A stretch of 64,000 nucleotides of DNA, taken from contig CM064569.1 of NCBI GenBank assembly GCA_032716605.1, positions 11,935,493 to 11,999,492 of the forward strand, written 5' to 3'. A model generated the notes under the pieces. That model was not told where the DNA came from and made no database searches. It saw only the letters and a program-made list of their open reading frames with translations. A program made the position numbers and the translations under genes. This document shows positions 10,478 to 21,220 of this stretch, piece by piece; positions within the stretch are counted from its first letter, which is position 1, and each line of letters begins with the position of its first letter. This DNA comes from Paralithodes platypus (taxonomy: Eukaryota > Arthropoda > Malacostraca > Decapoda > Lithodidae).

Positions 10478-11230
10478 CAGCATTAGCAGTTCTGTTACAC
10501 TCTTAGAGATGAACCTGATAATCCTGTTTGCTTTTTTACGAATGCTTATAGCCTACATTGTTTCCTAACCTTCAGTTCATTGCTTACAAACACACCCAGA
10601 TCTTTCTCACAGTCTGAGATTTGTAATTCCGTATTAGTTAGTAGGCCTATAAATATTTGGAATTTGTATTCACCGTCCTTATCTTAAATAATTTGCATAT
10701 ATCGATGTTAAATGTCACATGCCAATTTACTAACCAGTCATGTAAAGTGTCTAGATTACTTTAGAGGTACCCTATATCACTATCCGAATCTACTTGTCTC
10801 CTCAATCTGGTATCGTTACAAAGACGATATTATATATATATATATATATATCTATATATATATATATATATATAGATAGATATAAATATAGATACATATA
10901 TACAGTATATAGGCTAGATAGATATATTTTTTCTTTTCTTTTCTAGATGGTCATAACGTTAGTGGTTATAGCGCTAGTGATCATAATTATAATGTGTATA
11001 GAGTCATCATTATTATTTTCCTCTGGTCGGGTTCGTGTGTGACCCTCGGAGGTATTAAGACTTGGTGGGAATAAATTGATTCATATGACATTTTCTAGGT
11101 GGTCAGTTATGTTCTCGGTATGTATTAAGCAATTTTCCTATTATTGATGTCAGACCAATGAGGCGGTAATTTGATGAGACTGACTTATCATATTTTAAAG
11201 AATCGGAACGACATTTACAAGCTTCCACTA
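10478..11230 (-). pseudogene. Old CR1 fragment split by (TA)n
   Basis: Bases 10478-10820 are a diverged version of CR1 copy 2 at about 12670-13015 (C-terminal RT region). Bases 11090-11230 match the upstream RT region (near 13420-13560), with GACCAATGAGGCGGTAATTT corresponding to the YRPISL segment. A (TA)n/(GATA)n stretch lies between them at 10832-10925. Many stops are present and the fragment is older than the other CR1 copies. Confidence 0.7.
10832..10925. repeat. (TA)n/(GATA)n microsatellite
   Basis: TA run with TATCTATA and GATAGATA interruptions inside the old CR1 fragment. Confidence 0.9.
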
Positions 11231-11499
11231 TGCTGCAGTATATCTAAATTATATGTATATGTGAGTTAGAGATGGTTATTATAATGCAACTAGAACCAAG
11301 TGTTTGTAGTATTTGATATTAGAGTAAAATCAAATTGACATTTGTAATTGACAAGAATATTCTATATTTATAGTTATGAGAATTATTATGAGATATTAAA
11401 ACAGTATTGAAGATTTTCCTTGTTTCTACCATTTTCGACCAATGCACTTTAGTATGTCTCATTAGCTAACAAAAATCGCCTTCCCAGATTTCCTTCAAA
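11231..11499. other. AT-rich sequence, no feature seen
   Basis: Short AT-rich stretch between the CR1 fragment and a MITE relic. No frame, terminal repeat or motif was found. Confidence 0.4.
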
Positions 11500-11690
11500 A
11501 TATAAAATGCCTACCAAACCCCCTTTAAGTTAGATTTGTACATTTATCGGGAAAGAAAATGTCCCGCCCGAAGGCAGATATCTTGTAAGTTACAGGTTTG
11601 CTATAGATCACCTACATAAATAAGCGTCATTTAATCGACAAACTAAATGGGTGGAACGTCTTAAATTTTCCCATCAAATGGATCAATATA
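11500..11690. repeat. Relic of the GCGAGCGATAGCGAGC MITE family
   Basis: A diverged copy: ACCCCCTTTAAGTTAGATTTG, ATTTATCGG, CCGCCCGAAGGC and AACGTCTTAAA appear in the same order as in 48138-48484. The palindromic core is decayed. A (CT)n tract follows at 11779-11800. Confidence 0.5.
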
Positions 11691-11989
11691 GGGAAATCCA
11701 AAAAGAACTCCCTTGAACCAAATAGAGTTAATAGCTCTTTATCTCTTAACAAACAACTCCCTCATCTAAACTCGCTCTCACTTTCTCTCTCTCTCTCTCT
11801 TGAATATAGTAGTGAACAATAAGTTCATTAAATAATGTATTAATGGAATTTACGAGTAACGGGTATCATCAGTCAATCTTATTGTTATGCTTATTTCATT
11901 ATTACATCTAACGATATTTTTACTCATTTTCTTTTGCAAAAAAATGTATTATTATAGTTAAAAAAAACTGTTAATCTGAGTTGTGTATT

Positions 11990-14900
11990 AAGAACATAAG
12001 AACATAAAAAAATGGGAGTCTGCAGAAAGCCGATTGGCCTAAGCAAGGCAGATCCCTGTCCCACACAACCCCAATTCAATTACAAAGCCCAATTATAGGC
12101 TTCACACTCTAATACCCTGAGGATCATCTTACCAAAACGGTTAGAGATTAACGCAGGATTATGGAGGTCTGCAGAGCGCTGATTGGCCCAACCCGGCTGA
12201 TCCCCCTTCACACCCAACCCTTCTCGTCCATATGCTTATCCAATTTTATCTTAAAGCTCCCTACAGTTTTAGATCCCACTATAGCACTTGGTAGTCCATT
12301 CCACCCATCTACAACTCTGTTACCAAACCAATACTTGCCTATATCTTTTCTGAAACGAAATTTATCTAATTTGAAACCATTGGTACGAGTTCTTTCGCTA
12401 TCACTGAGCTTTAGTACATTTGTCATGTCCCCTTTGTTAATCCCACTAACCCACTTGAACACCTCTATCATATCCCCTCTAACTCTGCGTCTCTCTAACG
12501 AATGTAAACCTAATTTCTTCAACCTTTCTTCATACGAAAGATTTCTAATATTATGGATCATTTTTGTCATTCTACGCTGTACTCTCTCCAATGAATCTAT
12601 GTCCATTCTGTAATAAGGACACCAAAATTGGACAGCATAATCCATGTGGGGTCTCACTAATGACAAGTAAAGTTTTAAGATAACATCAGCAGTTCTGTTA
12701 CTCACACTCCTAGAGATGAACCCGAGAATCCTGTTTGCCTTATTACGAACGCTTATACACTGTTTTCTAGGCTTCAAATCATTGCTAACAAACACACCTA
12801 GATCTTTCTCGCAGTCTGAATTTTCTAATTCTAAATTAGCTAGTTTATATTTAACATTTGTTTGCATCTTCCCTATCTTTAATACCTTGCATTTGTCAAT
12901 GTTAAACTTCATCTGCCACTTTACTGACCATTCATGTAAGGTATCTAGATCCCTTTGGAGGCACTCTATATCGCTATCTGAATCAATTGATCTCCCTATT
13001 TTAGTATCGTCTGCGAATTTACTTATCCTACTAGTTATACCTAAATCTAGGTCATTTATGTATATAAGAAACAACAGGGGACCTAATACCGATCCCTGGG
13101 GGACACCACTTTTGACTGCTCCCCATTCTGACTTTGTACCATTTATGCTGACTCTCTGCTTCCTACCAATTAGCCATGACCTAATCCATCCTAACAACGC
13201 CCCACCTATTCCATGTGCCTCAACCTTTCTCATCAATCTCTCATGAGGGACTCTGTCGAAAGCTTTACTGAAATCTAAATATATAATATCATATGACTTG
13301 TCATTATCTACTGCTTCATATACCTCTGAGAAAAACTAAGCAAATTAGTAAGGCAAGACCGTCCCTGAGTGAATCCATGCTGAGAAGAATTGATTAAGTT
13401 AAATGTTTCTAAGTGGTTTCTCATTTTCCTAGCAATAATTGACTCTAGTAGTTTTCCTATGATTGAAGTGAGACTAATGGGACGGTAATTGGATGCTATT
13501 GATTTATCACCTTTTTTGAAGATCGGAACTACATTTGCAAGCTTCCAAGCTTCTGGAACTATACCTGTTTCTAATGACTTGTTAAATAGAAATGTTAATG
13601 GATAACTTAACTCATCTCTGCATTCTTTTAATACTCTAGCATATACCTCATCAGGACCAGGCGATTTATGAGGTTTCAGTCTGTCAATTTCCTTAACCAC
13701 ATCATTTCTACTTATAGTAACCGTACTTAACCTATTTTCTATACTATCGCTGTATACCTTACGGACTTCTGGAAACTGTGCCAAATTTTCATTAGTGAAA
13801 ACGGAAAGAAATTGACTATTTAATGTACTGCACATTTCTAAATCACTTTCTGTCAATTTTCCTATAGAAGTTTTAAGGGGACCAATTACATCTCTAACCT
13901 TGGATTTATATAGTTGGTAAAAAGCTTTAGGATTATTTTTTGAGTCATTGGCAACCTTAATTTCATAATTTCTTTTTTCTTTCCTAATATCCTTTTTTAC
14001 CTGTCTTGATAGATTCTGATAGTAAGCAAGTAGGTGAATTTCGCCTTTCTCTAATTTTTCTATATATTCCTCTCTTTTGTCCTAGAAGATCTAATAGTCT
14101 ATTATTCATCCATTTGGGTTGGTTCTGTGTTGATCTAAATTTTCTTTTGGGGATATATTTATTTTGCGCATTGAATACTGACTTGATAAAATTATCGTAT
14201 GTATCTACCAAGTTTGACGTCTCCTCCTGACTTAAGATGACAGGTGCCTGAGAAAGGATACACTCATTTGGACACCTGGATCGACTTAATTTTTTGACCA
14301 TAGGGTCCGCTAACAGGGCTTCTCTTAACCCACCATAATTGGCTTTTCTGAAGTCAGGTATTAATGTTGTATTCTCTCTGGTATTACCTTTCCATTGTAT
14401 ATTAAAATACACAGAATTGTGATCACTATTTCCTAGGTGGTCCCCGATTTCTACACTATTTATCATATGTTCATTGTTACTGAAAACTAAATCGAGAATA
14501 TTATCACCTCTAGTTGGCGTATCTATGAATTGAGATAAAAAACTATCTTGTACTACCTCAATAAACTCCTTTGAATCAGAGTCGCCTATTTGTTGCTGCC
14601 AATCTATATTAGGGAAATTAAAATCCCCCATAATGCACACGTTGCTAAGCCTTGATGCTATTTTAATTTCCTCCCATAATGATGTTCCGTCATTTCTACT
14701 CATATTTGGCGGTCTATACATAACTCCAATAACTAAAGTCTCACTACCTTCGTTAACTTCTACCCAAACACTTTCATTTTCATTATTTACTCTAATACCT
14801 GATTTAGTACAGCTTTTTAATGAACTCCAGACAAACACTGCTATACCGCCACCCCTCTTACTTGTTCGGTCATATTTAAACAAACTATATCCCGGTATAT

Positions 14901-15345
14901 CAAACTCTGCTAAAAAATGCCTGGTTTCTGTATTAATCCATGTTTCAGTTAGCGCTATTATGTCTATATTTTCTTTGCTAACCAGTGCTCTAAGTTCGTT
15001 CATTTTGTTACATAAACTCCTGCAATTTGTATAATAAACACTCAAACTATTACTTGTATTTGCAACTATTTTTCTATTGTTTTTAACTAATTTATTTTTA
15101 CCTGTTGAACTACTGGACCTAGACGGAAAATCTACGCTATCAGAATGTTCGTTATTACTATCAATTTGATGTGGCTGGGATTCTATTTTACTTACACACC
15201 TATGGTTTATTAACAAAACCCCGCAACAAACTTGTCGAGTGAGTGCACCAAGATATACTGTACTGTATATGTTGGATTGAACCAGTGGGAGCATTGGTGA
15301 CTGGCCTCAACCAGTCACTACCCGCGCGCGGCTGACAGCCTCTCC
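11990..15345 (-). mobile_element. CR1-type non-LTR retrotransposon, copy 2 (most complete)
   Basis: The element runs on the minus strand from the endonuclease side near 15345 to a 3' end carrying AAGAACATAAGAACATAA (11990-12007, plus strand), i.e. TTATGTTCTTATGTTCTT, the direct-repeat tail typical of CR1 elements. The 3' untranslated part (12008-12207) holds two related ~65-bp blocks containing TCTGCAGA and GATTGGCC. The 5' side ends in a 15-16 bp minisatellite. Endonuclease and reverse transcriptase are both recognisable but split by frameshifts. Confidence 0.9.
12208..15294 (-). pseudogene. CR1 ORF2: AP-endonuclease and reverse transcriptase, frameshifted
   Basis: Three open segments cover most of the protein. 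15294-13984 holds the endonuclease: YTNCRSLCNKMNEL, ALTETWI, GGIAVF, IMGDFNFPNIDW and the SDHNSVYF catalytic motif. 13856-13308 holds the RT fingers: KSPGPDEVYARVLKECRDEL, YRPISLTSIIGKLLE and QHGFTQGRSC. 13236-12208 holds the palm with GVPQGSVLGPLLFLIYINDL and FADDTK, plus the CR1 C-terminal domain ERVQRRMTKMIHNIRNLSYE. One base is missing near 13336 relative to copy 1 (GAGAAAAACTAAG versus GAGAAAAAGCTAAG), and another shift lies between 13984 and 13856. The enzyme would perform target-primed reverse transcription. Catalytic residues look preserved, so decay is recent. Confidence 0.9.
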
Positions 15346-15346
15346 C

Positions 15347-15501
15347 GTGTGGCCATTTCGGTTTGTGGCCATTTAGGAGTGTGGCCATTTCGGTTTGTGG
15401 CCATTTAGGATTGTGGCCATTTCGGAGTGTGGCCATTTCAGTTTGTGGCCATTTCGGTCTGTGGCCATTTCGGTTGTGGCCATTTCGGAGTGTGGCCGTT
15501 T
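15347..15501. repeat. Minisatellite, ~15-16 bp unit GTGTGGCCATTTCGGT
   Basis: About ten degenerate units of GTGTGGCCATTTCGG and GTTTGTGGCCATTTAGG lie between the CR1 5' side and the truncated piggyBac-like gene. The frames through it (NGHKPKWPQ repeats) are artefacts. It marks the point where the piggyBac-like coding region is lost. Confidence 0.9.
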
Positions 15502-16714
15502 TGACCTGCTTCCGTCATGAGCATGGTCAGTGCTATAAACACATAAAATTGGGCGATGGTGACAGGTATCCAGGCCTTCATATGGGAACTTTTGGTCTTT
15601 CCACTGAGGTGTTCAGTAAGGGCCTGCTGCTTATTTGTCTCATCGACAACATAGGTAATGACCTCATTGTCGAAAAAGTCTTTTAAAAGCTCGGCAGGTG
15701 TTGAGTTGGGTCCCCCAGGGAAAGATGGATCAACCCCTGCGGCATGTTGTGCGTTGTCGAATGTGGCATCTTGTGGCTGAAAGGTGGCCCCATCCTCCCA
15801 CATCCAGACATCAGCATGCCTGGCATGGCCACGGTCACGGCCACAACCACGCCTGACCACACTGATCAGCAGCATAAGGGGCATCGGTATCAGCAGGGGC
15901 GTCAGCAGGGGCGGCCTGGCCACTGCCGCGGCCACGCCCACGCTGACCAGCAGGGCCCCTGGCATGGCCACGTCCAAGGGCACGGCCACCCCGAGCACGG
16001 GGACGTCCACAGCCACGTCGGGGTGCTGGGTCGTCCACAAACTCTGCTTCATCTACAAGAGTGTCGTATGGCAGGTCAAAATTATCATCCCCAGAATCTC
16101 CGTCGCCGTCGTCGTCGGTGTATCTTGAAGGGCAGCCATATTCGTGGGTGTCTTCAGGATCATAGGTAGGATCCTGGTCGTCAGTTACTGGTGACTGTGA
16201 TACATCAGGCGTCAACTGTTGGCATGGGCGGCTAGTGGGTGGTGAAGTTGAGCTAGTTGGCTCTGAAGTTTGTAGGCGACGAGAGCGTTTTGGGGGCAGG
16301 TTAGGGCCTGAGACACTGGTTTGTGCCCCCTCTGGCACCCCTCTGGCCATGAACAAGACCCTTCTGGAGGTGCGTTGACCACTTGCACCACTTGTTGATG
16401 GCTGTGGGTCATGCGGGGACAATACCGCACCAATTGTTGATGGCTGTGGATAATGCGGGGACAATGCCGCACCAGCCGTGGGTGAGGAGGGCCCGGGAGA
16501 CAAAGGAATAGACCACTTCTTCATTGTCATATTCACTCTCAAGCTCACTGAGTTCATCACTATGTTCTCTTAACTCTTCAAGAGTGCGTGCATCACCACC
16601 GGGACTTAGCACTGTTTTTTTGGTTGGTTTAGCCTTGCCTTTCTTAGGCGTACGGGCCGCGGCGGCGGGCAAAGATTTGGACACAGCGATTTTTTTCGGA
16701 TTAGCTCCAGCCAT
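15502..16714 (-). pseudogene. PiggyBac-like transposase, broken N-terminal half
   Basis: The reading starts at ATG 16714-16712 (MAGANPKKIAVSKSLP) with an acidic run SDELSELESEYDNEE. It then needs shifts into the frame at 16560-15835 (acidic DDDGDGDSGDDNFDLPYD and a Gly/Arg-rich stretch) and into the frame ending at 15438. That last frame shows the start of the piggyBac catalytic domain: LLKDFFDNEVITYVVDETNK and then WIPVTIAQFYVFIALTMLM. The rest of the DDE core is missing, replaced by the minisatellite. Function would be TTAA-specific cut-and-paste transposition. With two frameshifts and no catalytic aspartates it must be inactive. Confidence 0.8.
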
Positions 16715-16830
16715 CTTGGATGCCAGATAAGAAGTGATGCTGCCTGCTAGTTTGTGCTTGGTGGCGCTGCGGTCACCCACGCACAAACCAAAAGCCGCCC
16801 ACGCAATTTGAACCCTTTGATTTTGATTTT

Positions 16831-16908
16831 GCCTCATATGAGGCCTCCAGGTTTCCTGCCCAATATTATTTATGCCTCATATGAGGCCTCCTGGATACCA
16901 AGGGTTAA
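16831..16908 (-). repeat. PiggyBac-type terminus with subterminal palindromic repeats
   Basis: At 16905-16908 is TTAA; read on the minus strand the element starts CCCTTGGTATCCAGGAGG. Two copies of GCCTCATATGAGGCCTCC (16831-16848 and 16874-16891) contain the perfect palindrome GCCTCATATGAGGC and lie 43 bp apart. Such terminal plus subterminal repeats are transposase-binding layouts. The end belongs to the broken transposase gene just downstream. Confidence 0.75.
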
Positions 16909-17370
16909 ACCGCAGTTCGGAGACAAAATGGTTAGTAAGCGTTGTTTCCACATAGCGATTTTGATAAGTTATTTTGACTTTATATTGTCTTTGTCCCAGT
17001 TTTGGTTTGTTTAGTTTGCAAGTTTTACATTTTAAAGTACAAGAATAAAGTAGAACCTTTGTAGAAGCAACACCATTCTTAAAATCTGACCGAATAATTA
17101 CAACACAGAGGATATATATATATATATACCGGTATATAGTAGAAAATGTGAGGCTACCTAAATCCCTGCGTTGGAAAAGAGTAAATAAATATAATGACAA
17201 TACGAGAGGGGGGAACAGGAGGAAGGCACAATAATGGAAATTTCATTAGAGAAGAGCCTGCAGACAGATATGTTTTGGCACTTTATGCACCTACATACAC
17301 TTGGGTATTTGTACCATAAGGAACACGGCAATAACAATATCATAGGTTGATTACTTTGGTTGATGCTAGA
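16909..17370. other. No gene seen; short (TA)n tract
   Basis: AT-rich sequence with a (TA)n run at 17111-17126. Only short shadow frames are present. Confidence 0.4.
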
Positions 17371-17728
17371 TTAAGGGGGTAGTGCTTGGTTTTTGGCCTA
17401 TGTATTTATTGATGTATATTTTTTTTAGCTCCCTCGCTAGACCTCCACCAAGCTTTAAAAAAATATCCCCTAGTCCCCTTTCAAGATAGATTTGTACATT
17501 TTTCGGTAGAAAAATGTTCAGGCCTCCTTCTAAAATGACAGGCTCGCTTTTGCTCGCCAGGAAAAAATCGACATCTAAATGCAACGAAACATCTAAATAT
17601 TGACAGGGAAATCGGGCGAAGGGTTTTAAAATCGCCAAAATAATAAAACGAACGTCTTAAAAACTCAAAACTAATATGCTAAAAATTAGGGAGAAAGGGG
17701 TCAAGAAAAAGCGACTACTCACCCTTAA
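17371..17728. repeat. TTAA-flanked MITE, GCGAGCGATAGCGAGC family (358 bp)
   Basis: Starts TTAAGGGGGTAGTGCTTGG and ends CTACTCACCCTTAA. Contains GGCTCGCTTTTGCTCGCC, the family's palindromic core, and GATTTGTACATTTTTCGG. Close relatives lie at 38645-39015 and 48138-48484. No coding frame. TTAA ends suggest piggyBac-type mobilisation. Confidence 0.8.
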
Positions 17729-17934
17729 CGGCGACTCTAACGATATGATATACATGCTTAGTTCATGTGTTACATGTATTTCAGTATTATACTGTATCAG
17801 CAAGAAGTAGAAGGTGGCACATGACTAAAATTAATAAGAATTATCCTCACAGAATATGCAGTGAGAGACAATACGTAGTAAGAAGCTCATAAGATAGCGA
17901 CTATGATTGAGTCGGAGTTATTGTGATATGACCT

Positions 17935-18003
17935 GACTGAGCCTCGAACCCGGGTCAGTAGCACAGCAGTTCAGCATCAAGCCAACTAAACCACCGTATG
18001 GTT
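17935..18003 (-). repeat. tRNA-derived SINE head
   Basis: On the minus strand an A-box-like TGGTTTAGTTGGC is followed about 40 bases later by a B box (GGGTTCGAGGC). This is the internal pol III promoter spacing of a tRNA-derived SINE. No perfect cloverleaf could be drawn, so a functional tRNA is unlikely. The SINE body was not delimited. Confidence 0.5.
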
Positions 18004-18138
18004 TTTAACATATGTATCTGCATTGGTGTCTGTTTTGTTTATATACCATGTCATTGTTCTTCCGGCGTAAAATACACAAGTATTTTGTAAAAAATACTTG
18101 TTCTTACAATTGCATGTATCCAATTATTTGTTATTGCC

Positions 18139-18268
18139 AGACGATGGAGTAAGCTTCTCCAAAACATGTTGCTATTGTCCAATAAAGATACAAAACGAAA
18201 TGGCCCTTTTCCACCAAACTCTTATTCTACTCTGCATTACACTATACAAATAAAAAAAAAAAAAAAAA
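18139..18268 (+). mobile_element. Possible Penelope-like relic with hammerhead-like motif and A tail
   Basis: ACGATGGAGTAAGCTTCTCC followed by AAAACATGTTG has the same plan as the motif at 8255: core box, stem GGAG/CTCC, then an A-rich box (AAAAC instead of GAAAC) and a short stem III. An A-rich tract follows at 18252-18268. The altered GAAA box suggests an inactive ribozyme. No protein remains. Confidence 0.35.
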
Positions 18269-18420
18269 TAATAATATATATACCGGTAAATATATATAAA
18301 TATATATCATTTAGATTTAGAACAAATCATACTCGTTATAACGTGAATCATATCTATAACCATGGACCGAGTCTGACACATCCAACCTGCCTTCCTACAG
18401 TTTATATAATTTTGTATAAT

Positions 18421-18465
18421 CATTATCATCCTCATCATCACATCATCATTATCATCATCATCAAC
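18421..18465. repeat. (ATC)n microsatellite
   Basis: Imperfect ATC/CATCAT trinucleotide run. Confidence 0.85.
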
Positions 18466-18530
18466 ACCTTGTTTTGACCGTGGAAACCCCCACGAAGTGA
18501 TGGCCATGGTAGACATTCCTCCAGGATACT

Positions 18531-18625
18531 TTAACCCTTAACCAACGGCGCACGACATCTGTCGAGTTAAATAAATTTGGACTATGTGGTGGTGCACGAC
18601 ATCTGTGAGTGCCATTTTCAGCACG
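18531..18625. repeat. TTAA-type terminus with hairpins
   Basis: TTAACCCTTAACCAACGGCG is followed by CGACATCTGTCG (hairpin), and GCACGACATCTGT occurs again at 18594-18606. The plan resembles the right end of the insertion at 2374-2797. A matching opposite end was not found, so this is a single terminus. Confidence 0.4.
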
Positions 18626-19029
18626 TAATGTTGCTGAGAGAGAGAGCTGAGCGGTGGGACGAGTGTAGTAACCTTATGACCGCTCCCCACGACCACCATG
18701 GACGTACTGAACTGTATATTCCACCTGCCTCCCCCTTCTCTAACTCGCTACACAGGGAATTATGTACGGAAATTACCTTATTTTAGATTTTTGCACTCGT
18801 GTTGCACGATCGTTGCAAGAGAACCAGTGGTTGTACAAGGATGGTTTGGGTGTCATTGGAAAGCTCTGTTTACGCGCTTTCACGGATAGATACTTGTTTT
18901 ATGCTCTGGGTCTTGTTTATGCATGAAAATGAGCACGGAATCAACCCTATTTAGGGTAAAAAAAAAACGCTGGGCGGCACAGTGAAAATATCCTACCACC
19001 AGCTCTTTGTGTGTTAAGGGTGGATGGTT

Positions 19030-19225
19030 GGTTAGTCTTGCCCTCCCTTCTCTTTCAAGTTTAGCCCCATTAGTTTTCATTAAATAAGACAATTGCCCCC
19101 TAGTTTGGCGATTTTAAGATCTTTCACCCCATGGCTTTGTCAATATCAAGACCTTTCGTGCTATTTAGGTGTCGATTTTCTCGTGGCGACCATTAGCGAG
19201 CCTGTAATTTAGGAGGACTGGCCAT
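19030..19225. repeat. Partial MITE, GCGAGCGATAGCGAGC family
   Basis: Contains CTTGCCCTCCCTTCTC, AGTTTAGCCCCATTAG, CATTTAGGTGTCGATT-like sequence and GCGAGCCTGTAATTT in family order, and is truncated after the palindromic core. No TTAA at its right side. Confidence 0.6.
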
Positions 19226-19324
19226 CATTACTATACATTATGTTTTCACTTTCTTCGCTACCAGCTGTTCCACTTATTAACGGTCATGTATCTTTCATGA
19301 CATTTTGTCCCCACTTATTTTCTG

Positions 19325-19490
19325 TACACTCGAGGTAAAAACAATCTTTACTTTAATGCTCTAAACATTCTGAAAGTGGGTCGAAATCTTGCGATAATAA
19401 CTGACAGCCGTATGTTGCACCCGATTAATTCCGTTCACACAAGATTATATAAAGTTCACCAGTGAAAAGATTGTTTTTTCCTCGAGTGTA
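19325..19490. repeat. Palindromic MITE (166 bp) with TA ends
   Basis: Terminal inverted repeats CACTCGAGGTAAAAACAATC and its complement (about 23 bp, one or two differences) are flanked by TA on both sides (19325-19326 and 19489-19490). This suggests a Tc1/mariner-type nonautonomous element. No coding frame. Confidence 0.7.
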
Positions 19491-20217
19491 CATGGCCAAA
19501 CCACCACATAATATTTCATTTTATGCACTCAGTTTATATTACACTCGATACCCCGATTTGTCTCTCCCATTCCAAAAGACTAACACAATGTTCTATTATT
19601 CAGTTCATCCAGTCTGTTTGTAGCAGAAGTCATTCTGAAATAATTAATCTCTAACGCTCTTTGTTTCCTTCTCTCAAACGATATGTCAAAGTCAGTGACC
19701 ACTCTCCGAAGCTCCTCCACATGTTACGACAACAATACATCATCTACATATTAACATGTTAAGATAATATATTCCATTCACTGTGATTCTAACCTAGCTC
19801 TTATGCCCATTGAACCTGCCATCCATTTTCTGTTCACGCCATACATTTTATATTAAATTAATTTACACAGCCAAGGTGAGAGGTTGTAACCCGGTTTTAC
19901 TACTATGGTACCCTCATAACTATCATCTAACTTATTGACTACCCAATGATCAGCCACTGCATTCTTATAATAAAAATGTATTGCCACAAACATCTTCCCG
20001 CCCACACCATAATATGCAGTCAACACCTCTCACAGACTTCCATCACTTTATCATTGGCTTTCTCTGATTCCACGAATGTTACATAAAGTTGTCTATGATT
20101 AGCTAGATCTTCTCTACTAACAATATACCCTGATCAATGCAACTCCTTCCCTCTCTGAAACCTTCATAGTTTGCATTTTACCACTCATGAATAATTTGTT
20201 TTCAGGTACGTTAGGTA
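19491..20217. other. No gene seen
   Basis: AT-rich sequence; only short frames on either strand without recognisable domains and no clear terminal repeats. Confidence 0.4.
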
Positions 20218-20254
20218 GGTTAAGGGGAGGCTGATGGACTGTTGAGGTTAAGGG

Positions 20255-20620
20255 GAGTTGGGTCTTTTTCTGGTCCCCTTTCTCCCTCGTGTTAAGCACC
20301 ATTTGTTTTGAGATTATAAGACCGAAGCCCATTAGTTTACCGATTGTAACGCATTTCGCCCCATTTCGTTGTCAATTTTAAGACCTTTCGCGCCATTTAG
20401 GTGTCGATTATTTCCTGGCGAGCGATAGCGAGCCTGAAATGTTAAGAGGAACCAGCCTTTGGCCGGGAAATTTTTCTACCGATAAAATGTACAAATTTAT
20501 CTTGAAGGGGAGTCTAGGGGGTGTTTTTCTAAGTTTGATGGAGGTCTAGTGAGAAAACTAAGAAATAAAGGAAAAAATGAATTAATAGAAAAAAAGTCCG
20601 TCTCCCATTAAATCTCCCAT
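20255..20620. repeat. TTAA-type MITE, GCGAGCGATAGCGAGC family
   Basis: Starts at TTAAGGGGAGTTGGGTC and holds the family landmarks: TCTCCCTCGTGTTAAGC, CCATTTAGGTGTCGATT, GGCGAGCGATAGCGAGCC, GGCCGGGAAATTTTTC and TTGATGGAGGTCTAG. A preceding TTAAGGGGAGG (20222) is a short duplication of the end. The right TTAA end is degraded. Confidence 0.7.
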
Positions 20621-20833
20621 GAAACCCACATTATTATTTACAATTCCCTTTTACAACAGCGAAATAAATGCTTTCCTACAGACCTCTTTACACCATCACT
20701 TCCTCGTGCTAATTTGCATAGCATTTACATAGCATAGTAATTTACATTGTGTCTATATCTTTGTCTCGCCCATATCTCAGCATTTCATCTGAGATTATTA
20801 TCTATTCCAGTAGCTTTATTTATCATAAGTCTG

Positions 20834-21220
20834 TTAAGGGGGCCCAGTGGCCCACCTTGCTTTTTTCTCTTTCTCTCCCTCTCTCTTTGGCTTGTATCCA
20901 TTCGGCCCCATTCAGCTTACTGTTTTAAGACATTTACCCCCATCCAGGTGTCAATATTTTCCTGGCGAGCGGTAACGAGCCAGCATATATATATTTTTAT
21001 TTTGACAAGCTAAATTTGTACATTTTTCGATAGAAAAATTTCTCCGGCAAAGCCGGTTTTCTCCATACAATGCTGGCTCGCTATCGCTCGCCAGGAAGAA
21101 CTCGACACCTGGATGGGTGTAAACGTCTTAAAACAGTTGGCTGAATGGGGCCGAATGGATACAAGCCAGAGAAAGAGAGAAAAGGAGAGAAAGATTAAAA
21201 AAGCCGGTGACCCCCCTTAA
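20834..21220. repeat. TTAA-flanked fold-back MITE (387 bp)
   Basis: TTAA at both ends with GGGGG/CCCCC adjoining. The two halves are inverted copies of one another: TTGGCTTGTATCCATTCGGC is echoed by its complement near 21140-21165, and CTGGCGAGCGGTAACGAGCC by GGCTCGCTATCGCTCGCCAG. The centre is a CCGGCAAAGCCGG palindrome. Relatives: 39154-39524 and the copy split by the LTR element. No coding. Confidence 0.85.

Noticed and set aside
12716..13246. 176-codon plus-strand frame
   Set aside because: Shadow of the CR1 reverse transcriptase on the minus strand.
15744..16169. His/Gly-rich plus-strand frame
   Set aside because: Shadow of the Gly/Arg-rich stretch of the broken piggyBac-like gene on the minus strand.
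18531..19017. Complete TTAA-flanked element between 18531 and 19014
   Set aside because: TTAA occurs at both points, but the adjoining sequences are not inverted repeats of each other.
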